Assembly: GCF_000730565.1 (NCBI RefSeq)
Contig: NZ_BBIQ01000026.1
Location: forward strand, 1 to 58,992
Origin: Pseudomonas fulva NBRC 16637 = DSM 17717
GTDB lineage: Bacteria > Pseudomonadota > Gammaproteobacteria > Pseudomonadales > Pseudomonadaceae
Direction of reading: 5' to 3'
Length of the DNA: 58,992 nucleotides
The translations under genes and the position numbers were made by a program. The notes under the pieces are model-generated. The model ran no database searches and was not told the DNA's origin. It saw only the letters and a program-made list of their open reading frames with translations. This document shows, one piece after another, positions 36,680 through 44,687 of the stretch. The number at the start of each line of letters is the position of its first letter. Position 1 is the first letter of the stretch.

Positions 36680-36803
36680 GGAAACACTCCTTTTTACATG
36701 CGCCGTATCCTAGGATGACTCATGGGTAGGCCGCCATAGCCGCAGGGAAGATTTTGCACACCCGTGCCCTCTGCGCGGCGCGCCACAAAGCATGGACAGG
36801 CAC

Positions 36804-37424
36804 TCAGGCCGGGGTGAGGCACTCGGGAGCGTCCAGTTTCGGGTCGTTCACGAAAGGCGCCAGTGCCCGCTCGCGCAACGTCACCGAGGGGCTGGCCAGC
36901 AATTCCTGCAAACGGATCAGCGGCGTTTGCGGATCCAGCCAGGCAGCCTGCCCTGCCTCATCCAGAATCAGGGGCCTGCGTTGGTTCATCGCCGCCTGGG
37001 TGACCACGGCGCAACTGAGCCAGACCTGCTCCTGTACGGCATAAGCCTCCCACACAGCGGCGAAATACAGCGATGCCCCCTCCCCCGGGGTCAGCCAGAA
37101 GGGCCGTTTGCGCACACTGCCCCGCCACTCATAGAACCCGTTGGCCGGTATCAGGCAGCGTCGTTGGCGAAACGCTTCGCGAAACATCGGCTGCTCGGCC
37201 AGCGTTTCGGCGCGGGCGTGCGCAGGAGTGCGGGAAAGGTCGGTGAGCCACGGCGGCGTCAGCCCCCAGCGTGCCTTGGCCACTTGCAGCTGCCCATCCA
37301 GCTGGCGCTGGATAAGGACAGTATTGCCGGGCGAAATATTCCACTGGGCGGGTTGCCCGGCGGGAAAGCCAGGCAGGTTGGCCAATGCCTGGGACCAGCG
37401 GAACAGGGCGTAACGTCCACACAT
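36804..37424 (-). CDS. SRAP family protein (YedK/HMCES-like)
   Basis: A 206-residue SOS response-associated peptidase family protein, which crosslinks to abasic sites in single-stranded DNA through its second residue, cysteine 2 (MCGRYALF). The NGFYEW motif with N95 and E99 and the HARAET segment are present. The family histidine that helps open the abasic sugar, usually in HDRMP, is replaced here by residues of NQRRP around 147-151. I see no LexA box upstream. It lies 15 bases after a small gene pair on the same strand and may be co-transcribed. Confidence 0.88.
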   Translation of the reverse strand: MCGRYALFRWSQALANLPGFPAGQPAQWNISPGNTVLIQRQLDGQLQVAKARWGLTPPWLTDLSRTPAHARAETLAEQPMFREAFRQRRCLIPANGFYEWRGSVRKRPFWLTPGEGASLYFAAVWEAYAVQEQVWLSCAVVTQAAMNQRRPLILDEAGQAAWLDPQTPLIRLQELLASPSVTLRERALAPFVNDPKLDAPECLTPA

Positions 37425-37439
37425 GAGGTAATTCTGAAC

Positions 37440-37700
37440 CTAGCAGATCAAGGTACCGGGGAAGCTCTCCGGCTCGTCGCCAACCAGTGGCTGGGCGTCA
37501 TTGTACGCATCGATCAACTGCCGTGCGTATTCGGCCTGCTCATCGGCCACCGACAAGCCCAGCAGACCGTGCAGAGGCAATTCGCCGGTCGCCCCGACAA
37601 GATCGCGGCCCACCAGGTGCGCCTGCACCCCTTCGCTGGCAAGCATACCGGCCAGCATCTCAGCCTCGAGCAGGCTTTCAGGTTCGTAGATACGCCTCAT
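37440..37700 (-). CDS. DUF2007 family putative signal-transducing protein
   Basis: An 86-residue protein of the DUF2007 family (PII-like small fold), function unknown. The pattern MRRIYEPESLLEAEMLAGMLASEGVQAHL and the glycine-rich middle fit. I chose the ATG at 37700, which overlaps the preceding stop as TGATG. An in-frame GTG lies one codon earlier. It is coupled to the zinc-ribbon gene. Confidence 0.82.
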   Translation of the reverse strand: MRRIYEPESLLEAEMLAGMLASEGVQAHLVGRDLVGATGELPLHGLLGLSVADEQAEYARQLIDAYNDAQPLVGDEPESFPGTLIC

Positions 37701-37885
37701 CACGCATCGTCCTCACGTCTGACATCGAGCATCCATTCGTCGTCATGCACCTGCAGCACGAACACGATCGGCCGGCAGCACACCTGACAGTCTTCGGTGT
37801 AGACCTGATCGCCGCCGGACAGATCGACGTAGGTTTCCACCCGTTCGCCACAATAAGGGCAATCGTAGAACTCTGTTTCCAGCAT
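37700..37885 (-). CDS. CPXCG motif-containing cysteine-rich protein
   Basis: A 61-residue zinc-ribbon protein with CPYC near the N-terminus and CQVC-C in the middle, typical of the CPXCG small-protein family. The start ATG at 37885 has GGAGG upstream. A start 12 bases earlier is less likely. The family is widespread in gammaproteobacteria, but its function is unknown. It is first in a pair with DUF2007. Confidence 0.83.
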   Translation of the reverse strand: MLETEFYDCPYCGERVETYVDLSGGDQVYTEDCQVCCRPIVFVLQVHDDEWMLDVRREDDA

Positions 37886-37910
37886 CAGGGCCTCCACGAC
37901 GAGTTATGCG

Positions 37911-37916
37911 TATAAT
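37911..37916 (+). promoter_or_regulatory. Possible -10 box of the acyltransferase gene
   Basis: A perfect TATAAT stands 94 bases before the acyltransferase start codon, in the gap next to the zinc-ribbon gene. No good -35 hexamer lies 15-19 bases upstream, so an activator or an extended element would be needed. Confidence 0.3.
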
Positions 37917-38009
37917 TGCCGCTCTGTTTACAGGGCCACGTGCGTCCGAGCCGTTTTTCGGAGCCTGCCCGTACTTCATTATTACCCTAGCCGTTTCCAA
38001 CAAGAGAGC

Positions 38010-39179
38010 ATGATGGGCGAATTCGATGCCATCCGACCATACGACGACGCTGAGGTCCCTGGAGTTCTGGCACGCTTGCTCAGCGACCCGGCATTCCTCG
38101 ATATCCTGACTCATTTCCGCTTCCCGCGCGCAGCCGGTGCCTTTGGCTGGCTGCTGAAACCGCTGATCGCCCGGCGCCTGCGCCAGGAGTTCGCTGGCGT
38201 GACCTGTGTATCGACCCTGCAGGACAAGGTCGAGCACTACGTTGATCGCACCATCGACCGCGCCACCGATGGCGTGACCTATTCGGGTGTGGAGCAGCTC
38301 AAGGCCGGCACGGCTTATCTGTTCCTGGCCAATCACCGTGACATCGTCATGGACCCGGCATTCGTCAACTACGCGGTGTACCACGCCGGCCTGCCCACCC
38401 CGCGCATCGCCATCGGCGACAACCTGCTGCAAAAACCCTTCGTCAGCGACCTCATGCGGCTCAACAAGAGCTTCATCGTGCACCGCTCGATCACCGGCCG
38501 TCGCGAGAAACTGGCCGCCTACCAGCTACTGTCGGCCTATATCAGTCACTCCATCATCAACGACAGCACCTCCATCTGGATCGCCCAGGCCGAAGGCCGG
38601 GCCAAGGATGGCGACGACCGCACCGATTCGGCCATCCTCAAGATGTTCCACATGAGCCGCAAGGACGAGGCATTCGGCGCGGTCATCCAGAGCCTGAACC
38701 TGACGCCGGTATCGATCAGCTACGAATACGACCCCTGCGACCAGGCCAAGGCCCGTGAGTTGTACATCCGCGCCACCACCGGTACTTACCAGAAGGCGCC
38801 GGGAGAGGACGATCACAGCATCGCCAAGGGCATTACCGGCTACAAGGGCCGCGTGCACATCAACTTTGCACCGCCAGTGACCCAGTACTACGAGGACACC
38901 AAGCAGCTGGCAGCGGAAATCGACCGGCAGATCCTCGGCGGTTATCGACTGTTCCCCGTGCATTACCTGGCCTATGCGATGTGGGCCGAGCAGGATGACA
39001 CGCTGCAGGTGCCAAGCGCCGAGCAGGTGTTCCCAGCCGATGAACTGGCCAAGGCCAAGGAAGAATGGCAGCGCCGTCTGGATGCCTGCCCTGAAGAGCA
39101 GCGGCCTTACCTGGTGTTGCAATACGCGACGCCGGTGCGCAATCAGTATCAGGTCAGGCAGCAGGCACCGCTTGCTTGA
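38010..39179 (+). CDS. 1-acylglycerol-3-phosphate acyltransferase-like protein
   Basis: A 389-residue protein of the PlsC/GPAT acyltransferase superfamily. The catalytic motif is FLANHRDIVMDPAF (HX4D), and SIWIAQAEGRAKDG is a likely substrate-binding block III. It has no strong membrane helix, and it is longer than a plain PlsC enzyme. It probably acylates a glycerophosphate or related lipid precursor. The exact acceptor is not visible. The start at 38010 follows CAAGAGAG. A second ATG follows directly, so the first residue could be either. Confidence 0.82.
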   Translation: MMGEFDAIRPYDDAEVPGVLARLLSDPAFLDILTHFRFPRAAGAFGWLLKPLIARRLRQEFAGVTCVSTLQDKVEHYVDRTIDRATDGVTYSGVEQLKAGTAYLFLANHRDIVMDPAFVNYAVYHAGLPTPRIAIGDNLLQKPFVSDLMRLNKSFIVHRSITGRREKLAAYQLLSAYISHSIINDSTSIWIAQAEGRAKDGDDRTDSAILKMFHMSRKDEAFGAVIQSLNLTPVSISYEYDPCDQAKARELYIRATTGTYQKAPGEDDHSIAKGITGYKGRVHINFAPPVTQYYEDTKQLAAEIDRQILGGYRLFPVHYLAYAMWAEQDDTLQVPSAEQVFPADELAKAKEEWQRRLDACPEEQRPYLVLQYATPVRNQYQVRQQAPLA

Positions 39180-39186
39180 GCATCAA

Positions 39187-39230
39187 GGGGGCGCTGTTGA
39201 ACGCGAGCCTCGCGTTCGGCCTTAGCCCCC
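39187..39230. terminator. Nested hairpin between convergent genes
   Basis: An outer stem GGGGGC/GCCCCC (39187-39192 with 39225-39230) encloses a perfect inner stem GAACGCGA/TCGCGTTC (39199-39206 with 39210-39217). It fills the gap between the acyltransferase stop and the small membrane-protein stop. There is no T-tract. Confidence 0.45.
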
Positions 39231-39238
39231 GATTGTGC

Positions 39239-39499
39239 TCAGGCCCAGGTGCTGACCCACGACAGCACCAGCGCAATGGCCAGGCAGGCGAAGCCCAGGC
39301 TGTAGCGCTGCCTGGGCACCCACCCAGCGAATCGCGCAAACGTCCTCGGCTGCGCCCCCAACCCTAGCCGTGCATCGGCCGCCTCACGCCTGGCGCTGTG
39401 CAACAGCAGGCCGCCCGGACACGTCAGCAGCAAGGCCAGCACATTGATGAGCTTGGTGGGATGGGCGGCAATCAGCCCCCAGAGCATGTGCATGGACAT
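39239..39499 (-). CDS. Small membrane protein, hypothetical
   Basis: An 86-residue protein with two hydrophobic segments, residues 15-35 and the C-terminal 20. The loop between them is rich in arginine and alanine. A GAGG site lies upstream of the ATG. The C-terminal tryptophan-rich helix (LVLSWVSTWA) would sit in the inner membrane. I do not recognise a family. Its place in an otherwise open gap, with a matching terminator hairpin, suggests a real gene. Confidence 0.6.
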   Translation of the reverse strand: MSMHMLWGLIAAHPTKLINVLALLLTCPGGLLLHSARREAADARLGLGAQPRTFARFAGWVPRQRYSLGFACLAIALVLSWVSTWA

Positions 39500-39596
39500 C
39501 GCGTTACCTCGGCGTAGACCTGAACAAAAGCCAGCATTCTACCCAAGCCACCTGGCACTGCCTGCACGGCGGCGACCGGGTGTCATTTAATTTCAT

Positions 39597-39614
39597 CTGT
39601 CATCGGTTCGTCAT
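39597..39614 (+). promoter_or_regulatory. PhoB-box-like sequence
   Basis: Two repeats at 11-base spacing, CTGTCAT and TCGTCAT, give 13 of 18 matches to the enteric pho box. More TTTCAT and TGTCAT copies lie just upstream. No clear -10 follows at the right distance. It could act on the small gene at 39660 or the divergent one. Confidence 0.3.
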
Positions 39615-39659
39615 CAGAACAGGCCACCCTGTCGTCCTTCCTCGAACCGGAGCTCGTTC

Positions 39660-39866
39660 ATGCTGCATGCCGAAAACCAGGACCGCCTCTACCTCGTTGC
39701 CCAGAGTGATGAGCAACAGGCGCTCATCGATGGTTTGGCCATCAATGTCCAAGACCGCCAATGGCTGGTCTACTGCGCCTTGGGCGGGCATGCCCATGAG
39801 CACTGGCCCGAGGTGGACACCCAGACCGGGATCAGCCTGCTGGACCTGCGCATCGCGACGGCATGA
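39660..39866 (+). CDS. Hypothetical small acidic protein
   Basis: A 68-residue cytosolic protein without known domain (starts MLHAENQDRLYLVAQ, ends SLLDLRIATA). CCGGAG lies at the right spacing before the ATG. The gene is followed by a terminator shared with the lipoprotein gene. I do not recognise the family. A PhoB-like repeat lies upstream. Confidence 0.6.
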   Translation: MLHAENQDRLYLVAQSDEQQALIDGLAINVQDRQWLVYCALGGHAHEHWPEVDTQTGISLLDLRIATA

Positions 39867-39883
39867 TACCGGCACGCGGCATG

Positions 39884-39916
39884 AAAAAACCGCTGGCCGT
39901 CACCGGGCAGCGGTTT
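39884..39916 (-). terminator. Intrinsic terminator of the YajG-family gene
   Basis: An 8-base stem (AAACCGCT at 39887-39894 with AGCGGTTT at 39909-39916) encloses a G/C-rich loop that can pair further. On the minus strand it runs into TTTTTT. This is a good rho-independent terminator 18 bases past the YajG stop codon. It may also serve the plus-strand gene. Confidence 0.85.
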
Positions 39917-39933
39917 GAGTGAAGCATTGAACG

Positions 39934-40515
39934 TTACTGCGCCAGCACCTGACCGATGCTTGGGTCCTTGAACAACCGGGTCAGTGCGTCGCTCAACACA
40001 TCGCTGACCAACTGGGTGTTGGTGTCCTGGTTTGGCGCCATGCCAAAGCGCTGATCCAGCGAAGCGCCATAGCGACCGGTGTAGCGGCGGCCGTTGTTGG
40101 CGACGTCAGCACGGAAGGTAGCGCCAATGGTGGCTTCGGTCACGTACAGCTTGTCCTTGGGCGACTGGTACTTCAGCTCGGCCAGGGTAACGGTCAACTG
40201 GGGCGCGTTGCCTGCGGTGGTGGGCGTGAAGCCCAGCAGGCGCACGGCAGCCTCGGCCTGGGCCTGCAGCTTGGGCACCACCTGGTTGCCGCTGACACTG
40301 ATGGTGCTGGTTTCCGGGTACATGCCACCGCGGGTGCCCAGCGACGGTGAAGGCCTGCCGTCTACCACTCGCACCACCACCGGCTGGCCCTGCCCCACCG
40401 GGGTGAGTTGCGCCGTGAGCTTGGGCTGCGGATTGAGTTGTTGCGGGCTGTGGGCACAACCGACCAGGCTGAGGCTGGCTACGGTGATCAAACCGAACAA
40501 CAGTCGTTGCAACAT
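39934..40515 (-). CDS. YajG family lipoprotein
   Basis: A 193-residue outer-membrane lipoprotein. The signal peptide MLQRLLFGLITVASLSLVGC ends in a lipobox cysteine at residue 20. The mature part has the YajG pattern (VVRVVDGRPSPSLGTRGG, then a Ser/Thr-rich beta region and DVLSDALTRLFKD). The function of YajG is unknown, though it often neighbours wall-recycling genes. The start at 40515 follows GGAGAA. Confidence 0.85.
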   Translation of the reverse strand: MLQRLLFGLITVASLSLVGCAHSPQQLNPQPKLTAQLTPVGQGQPVVVRVVDGRPSPSLGTRGGMYPETSTISVSGNQVVPKLQAQAEAAVRLLGFTPTTAGNAPQLTVTLAELKYQSPKDKLYVTEATIGATFRADVANNGRRYTGRYGASLDQRFGMAPNQDTNTQLVSDVLSDALTRLFKDPSIGQVLAQ

Positions 40516-40681
40516 GCGCGATTCTCCAGAAAATGCGGCGATGGCGCACAGTATACCCAGCGGCAAGGGCCTGGCTACAAGCGGCTTGCACCGCTTGCGC
40601 CCGGTAGGCCCGGGGTTGTCACAAACGCTTAACCGGCGACACTTAAGGTGGCAGCACGTTCACCTGCACAGGACATCTGCC

Positions 40682-40915
40682 ATGGCCTCGCTTTTGCACC
40701 TGCTGTTGCCTGCTCCTCGCCACACCGCCTACGCCCTGCTCGACGCGAATGGCACGTGCCTGGCCTTCAAGCATTGCTCGCAAGCACCCGAGGGCGATGG
40801 CTGGGTGCAGGTGCAAGAGGTGCAGCTTGCCTGGCTGGGTCATGCACTGCCGGACGATGCCCGGGTTTGCAAGCCGACAAGTCGTCGTTGGCACCAACGC
40901 ATCCTGGCTGCCTGA
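40682..40915 (+). CDS. Hypothetical small protein
   Basis: A 77-residue protein starting MASLLHLLLPAPRHTAY, with AGGACA before its ATG. It has no signal peptide of standard form and no domain I recognise. The coding frame is clean and ends before the long non-coding region ahead of mqo. It could be a conserved pseudomonad orphan. Confidence 0.5.
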   Translation: MASLLHLLLPAPRHTAYALLDANGTCLAFKHCSQAPEGDGWVQVQEVQLAWLGHALPDDARVCKPTSRRWHQRILAA

Positions 40916-41519
40916 AAAACCCCGCAATAAAACCGCGAAATGGCGACATTTCTGGCTGCGACATCGCTATAATCTCCCCCCGATTATAAGGACGTCTCCT
41001 GATCGGGCCCCGCATCCGCCGTCTGACCACGGCAAATCTACCCGCCTCGCCCACAGAGAGCCTTCCACTCAGGTCTTGCATCGGCTGTCGTGCCTGCTTC
41101 CATGGCCGTCACACTGCAAAGAACCTGTGGGTTGCCATCGCGCAGTCCCCTTTTGAGGTTCACGTCTCCAAAAGAGCGTGAAAAAACGGTTTTCACTACT
41201 TCACAAGAGTGTGGCGAGCAAATGAACAATCTGGCATGTGCAAAAGCGGCAGGTGTGTCCCCTACAGCCCTGAACAGGCGGCAAATGGCCCCAAGCTGGA
41301 TGCGTGTCTGAGCGGCTTGCGTAGCGCATCCGACGGTCGTTGACCATAAGTCGAATTGCCGCACCTGGGGCAAACAGGGTTCAATAGGCGAACCCAAAGA
41401 CTGGTTGGCGGTGTCCGCGGACGTTGCATGAACTGCGAAAAGTCGGACATGGCGATCCTGGAGAACCCGGTGATCCTGTGCTGTCAATTAGGTAGCTGTA
41501 GATTGTGGAGACGCGTTAA
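40916..41519 (+). other. 604-base non-coding region ahead of mqo
   Basis: A perfect TATAAT stands at 40968-40973. Further in, 41150-41174 can fold as CTTTTG-GG with CTCCAAAAG, and 41163-41180 as CACG-CTC with GAG-CGTG. These two are mutually exclusive. A third hairpin, GTGAAAA/TTTTCAC, lies at 41178-41196. No convincing gene exists, only a 29-codon frame at 41222-41311 with a weak ribosome site. It may be a long mqo leader or contain a small RNA. Confidence 0.4.
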
Positions 41520-43028
41520 ATGGCGCAGAACGAATCGGTTGATGTAGTACTGGTAGGCGCAGGTATCATGAGTGCCACCCTGGCCGTACTGCTCAAGGAG
41601 CTCGACCCGACCCTGAAACTCGAAGTGGTCGAGGCGATGGATTCCGGGGCCGCAGAGAGTTCCAACCCCTGGAACAACGCAGGCACCGGCCACGCCGGCT
41701 TGTGCGAGCTGAACTACACGCCCCAGGCCGCTGATGGCAGCATCGACATCAAGAAGGCCGTGCACATCAATACCCAGTTCGAGGTGTCTCGCCAGTTCTG
41801 GGCCTACTTGAGCAAGAAAGGCAACTTCGGCCCGGCGCGGGCGTTCATCAACCCGGTACCGCACCTGAGCTACGTCGAGGGTGACAAGGGCATCGCCTTC
41901 CTGAAAAAGCGCTATGAACTGCTCAAGCAGCATCACGCCTTTGCCGAGATGGAGTACACCGACGACAAGGCCGTGATGAACGAGTGGATGCCGCTGATGA
42001 TGCCGGGCCGCCCGGCTGACCAGCACATTGCCGCCACCCGGGTGCTCAAGGGGACCGACGTCAATTTCGGGGCCCTGACCAACAAACTGCTCAAGTTGCT
42101 GGGCGACGCGCCCGACGCGCAGGTCAAGTATTGCAAGAAGGTCGTGGGCCTGCGTCGCAACGGCGCCGGCTGGACGGTCAGCATCAAGGACGTCAACAGC
42201 GGCGGCAGCCGCGAAGTGGACGCCCGCTTCGTGTTTCTCGGCGCCGGCGGCGCTGCCCTGCCGCTGCTGCAGGCCTCCGGCATCCCCGAAAGCAAGGGCT
42301 TTGGCGGCTTCCCGGTCAGTGGCCAGTGGCTGCGTTGCGACAATCCGGAAATCGTCAGTCAGCATCAGGCCAAGGTCTACAGCCAGGCCGCCGTTGGCGC
42401 GCCGCCCATGTCCGTGCCGCACCTGGACACGCGCGTGGTCGACGGCAAGAAATCCCTGCTGTTCGGGCCGTATGCCGGCTTTACCACCAAGTTCCTCAAG
42501 CACGGTTCGCTGCTGGACCTGCCCCTGTCGGTACGCCTGGGCAACCTTGGCCCGATGCTGGCGGTGGCCCGAGACAACATGGACCTGACCAAGTACCTGG
42601 TCAGTGAGGTGATGCAGTCGATGGAGCAGCGCCTGGAATCCCTGCGCCGCTTCTACCCCGAGGCCAAGGCCGAAGACTGGCGCCTGGAAGTGGCTGGCCA
42701 GCGTGTGCAGATCATCAAGAAGGACCCGAAGAAAGGCGGCGTTCTACAGTTCGGTACCGAGTTGGTGTCTGCCGAGGACGGCAGCTTGGCAGCGCTGCTG
42801 GGCGCATCGCCCGGTGCTTCGGTGACGGTCTCGATCATGCTGGAACTGATCGAGCGCTGCTTCCCGGAGCAGGCAAAAGGTGCCTGGGCAGCCAAGCTCA
42901 AGGAGATCTTCCCGGCGCGCGAGAAGACCCTGGCCACCGACGCTGCGCTTTACCAGAAGATCAGCGCCGACAACGATGCGGCACTGGATCTGGTGCAAAG
43001 CAGCCCGGCAGCCAAGCATTACGCCTAA
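41520..43028 (+). CDS. mqo: Malate:quinone oxidoreductase
   Basis: A 502-residue peripheral-membrane FAD enzyme that oxidises malate to oxaloacetate and passes electrons to quinone, replacing or supplementing malate dehydrogenase. The FAD motif VVLVGAGIMSATLAVLLKEL is at the N-terminus. NPWNNAGTGHAGLCELNY and GAGGAALPLLQ are family hallmarks. Length is usual. GGAG precedes the ATG. Pseudomonads carry more than one mqo gene, so paralogue numbering is uncertain. It ends in a strong terminator. Confidence 0.96.
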   Translation: MAQNESVDVVLVGAGIMSATLAVLLKELDPTLKLEVVEAMDSGAAESSNPWNNAGTGHAGLCELNYTPQAADGSIDIKKAVHINTQFEVSRQFWAYLSKKGNFGPARAFINPVPHLSYVEGDKGIAFLKKRYELLKQHHAFAEMEYTDDKAVMNEWMPLMMPGRPADQHIAATRVLKGTDVNFGALTNKLLKLLGDAPDAQVKYCKKVVGLRRNGAGWTVSIKDVNSGGSREVDARFVFLGAGGAALPLLQASGIPESKGFGGFPVSGQWLRCDNPEIVSQHQAKVYSQAAVGAPPMSVPHLDTRVVDGKKSLLFGPYAGFTTKFLKHGSLLDLPLSVRLGNLGPMLAVARDNMDLTKYLVSEVMQSMEQRLESLRRFYPEAKAEDWRLEVAGQRVQIIKKDPKKGGVLQFGTELVSAEDGSLAALLGASPGASVTVSIMLELIERCFPEQAKGAWAAKLKEIFPAREKTLATDAALYQKISADNDAALDLVQSSPAAKHYA

Positions 43029-43043
43029 GCCGCCCGGCCAATG

Positions 43044-43068
43044 AAAAACGCCCCTCGGGGCGTTTTTT
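43044..43068. terminator. Bidirectional intrinsic terminator
   Basis: AAAAACGCCCC and GGGGCGTTTTTT flank a short loop, giving an A-tract on one side and T6 on the other. It ends mqo on the plus strand and overlaps the stop of the PA4642-family gene on the minus strand, so it serves both. Confidence 0.9.
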
Positions 43069-43364
43069 CATGCCCGTGAGCGGGCGTTTTCGATGATTTC
43101 GATGTACTCCTCGCCATTGCGCTGATCGGCGATCTGCTCGGCGAACGTCTTGCCGTGCTCGTCCTTGCCATCGAGGTCCAAGCCTGCTTCGACGAAGAAG
43201 CCAACGAAACGCCGGAAGTCATCCACGCGCAAGCCGCGGTAAGCCTTTACCAGCTTGTGCAGCGAGGGCGAGGTGACCTCATCGGCGGGCTCGAACTGGA
43301 GAAACGCCTTGATGTAGTCGTCGCTGATTTCGTCACCGATTACCTGTTTCTTGTCTTTACGCAT
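43068..43364 (-). CDS. PA4642 family protein
   Basis: A 98-residue cytosolic protein (MRKDKKQVIGDEISDDY) of the pseudomonad PA4642 family, which sits next to mqo in P. aeruginosa too. The sequence is charged and alpha-helical, with a repeat-like end (GLDLDGKDEHGKTFAEQIADQ) that recalls one ankyrin unit. Function is unknown. The ATG at 43364 has GGAG at ideal spacing. Confidence 0.8.
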   Translation of the reverse strand: MRKDKKQVIGDEISDDYIKAFLQFEPADEVTSPSLHKLVKAYRGLRVDDFRRFVGFFVEAGLDLDGKDEHGKTFAEQIADQRNGEEYIEIIENARSRA

Positions 43365-43431
43365 TGCCGACTCCAACTGGACCATCACGATGTTCAAAAG
43401 GCGGCAGTGTACCTTCCGCCGCGCGCGAGCC

Positions 43432-43902
43432 TCAACGCGTACGTACGGTGCCGGTGTGCAGGTCCGCCCAGATGTGCCCGTTGGCATAGGTGAGAAACTG
43501 CACATACAGGGTCTCGTTGCGCAGCAGGTCCATGATGACCCGGTAATCGCTGAGCGGGTAATTCAAGCTCAGCGTGCGTGTCTTCTCGTCGTACAGCGGC
43601 TTTTTCAGGCTCTTGGCCGCCTCGCCGTCGAAGGTCAGCAGCACCTGGGTGATGCTGGCCGCCTTGCTCAGAGGCTTGCCTTTGAGGCGCACCTGCAAGG
43701 AAGAGGTGATCGGAATGGGTTGCTGGTCCGATTGGCGCTGGGCGCCGACCACCACGGTGTAGTCGGTGACCTGAAGGAGCTGCTGGGCGGTGGGCGCTGC
43801 CTGGCGCAGGGACTGGTCGTCGGGCGGCAAGAATTGGCTGTGCATCGGCGCGGCAGCCAGGGGCAGGCTGACTGCCAGCAGGAACGGGATGAACGCACGC
43901 AT
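43432..43902 (-). CDS. Hypothetical exported protein
   Basis: A 156-residue protein with a signal peptide (MRAFIPFLLAVSLPLAAA) and probable periplasmic location. The mature part is beta-rich, with no motif I know. A GGAG site precedes the ATG. It occupies the place of the P. aeruginosa PA4643-type gene between PA4642 and hpt. Confidence 0.75.
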   Translation of the reverse strand: MRAFIPFLLAVSLPLAAAPMHSQFLPPDDQSLRQAAPTAQQLLQVTDYTVVVGAQRQSDQQPIPITSSLQVRLKGKPLSKAASITQVLLTFDGEAAKSLKKPLYDEKTRTLSLNYPLSDYRVIMDLLRNETLYVQFLTYANGHIWADLHTGTVRTR

Positions 43903-43966
43903 GTGAGGCTCCTTGGCTTGAAGGAGCACTCTAGCATGCTGCACGCGGGCGGCAGGCAGGCTGCGC

Positions 43967-44524
43967 TCAGAGCCCTTTGACGGCGAAGATGCCGTTGGCG
44001 TTGCGCCAGTAGCCCTTGTAGTCCATGCCATAGCCGAAGATGTAACGATCGATGCACGGCAAGCCCACGTAGTTGGCCTTGAGGTCCGGGCTGGCCTTGC
44101 GGTCGTGGTCCTTGTCGATCAGCACGGCCGTGTGCACGGCGCGGGCGCCGGCATGCTTGCAGAAGTCGATGATAGCGCTGAGGGTGTGGCCCTCGTCGAG
44201 AATGTCATCGACAATCAGCACATCGCGGTCGATGAACGAGACTTCCGGCTTGGCCTTCCAGAACAGCTCGCCGCCACTGGTCTGGTTGCGGTAACGGGTG
44301 GCGTGCAGGTACGAGGCTTCCAGCGGGAACTGCAGGTGGGTCAACAGCTTGCCAGCAAAGATCAGGCCGCCGTTCATCACGCAGAACACCACGGGGTTCT
44401 TGTCGTGCAGTTCTTGGCAGATCTGCTCGCCGACCTTGGCGATGGCCGCTTCGACTTCGGCTTCGGTGTACAGGCAGTCTGCTTCACGCATGACTTGACG
44501 GATATGCTCGAGATCGGCGGACAT
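43967..44524 (-). CDS. hpt: Hypoxanthine-guanine phosphoribosyltransferase
   Basis: A 185-residue purine-salvage enzyme that joins hypoxanthine or guanine to PRPP. The PRPP-binding loop is VLIVDDILDEGHTLSAI, and the base-site region NYVGLPCIDRYIFGYGMDY is near the end. I chose the ATG at 44524, with CTGGAGAG upstream, over one 21 bases earlier. It diverges from upp, so purine and pyrimidine salvage genes lie back to back. Confidence 0.93.
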   Translation of the reverse strand: MSADLEHIRQVMREADCLYTEAEVEAAIAKVGEQICQELHDKNPVVFCVMNGGLIFAGKLLTHLQFPLEASYLHATRYRNQTSGGELFWKAKPEVSFIDRDVLIVDDILDEGHTLSAIIDFCKHAGARAVHTAVLIDKDHDRKASPDLKANYVGLPCIDRYIFGYGMDYKGYWRNANGIFAVKGL

Positions 44525-44621
44525 GGCGCTCTCCAGGAGGTGCATTTTGGAAAAGCGGGCAAAGGTACGCATCCGCTCGTCACAGATCAAGCGTTTATGG
44601 ACTAACGTGCAAAATGATCAG

Positions 44622-44664
44622 ACGACAGCACAGGCTGAATAGATTAATCTAGCGCGGTTTTTTT
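44622..44664 (+). promoter_or_regulatory. Predicted upp promoter with T7 start region
   Basis: ACGACA (44622-44627), a 17-base spacer and TAATCT (44645-44650) place the start at G44657, followed by seven T (44658-44664). In E. coli the carAB and upp-uraA promoters use such runs for UTP-sensitive reiterative transcription. The -10 overlaps the palindrome TAGATTAATCTA (44640-44651). Confidence 0.5.
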
Positions 44665-44687
44665 GCCCGCCTTTCGGAGCCCCCCCT

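Noticed and set aside
37425..37450. LexA box upstream of the SRAP gene
   Set aside because: Only a partial CTG-N-CAG pattern is present, with the wrong spacing.
41222..41311. 29-codon frame in the mqo leader
   Set aside because: The ribosome site is weak, and the frame overlaps no conserved motif that I can see.
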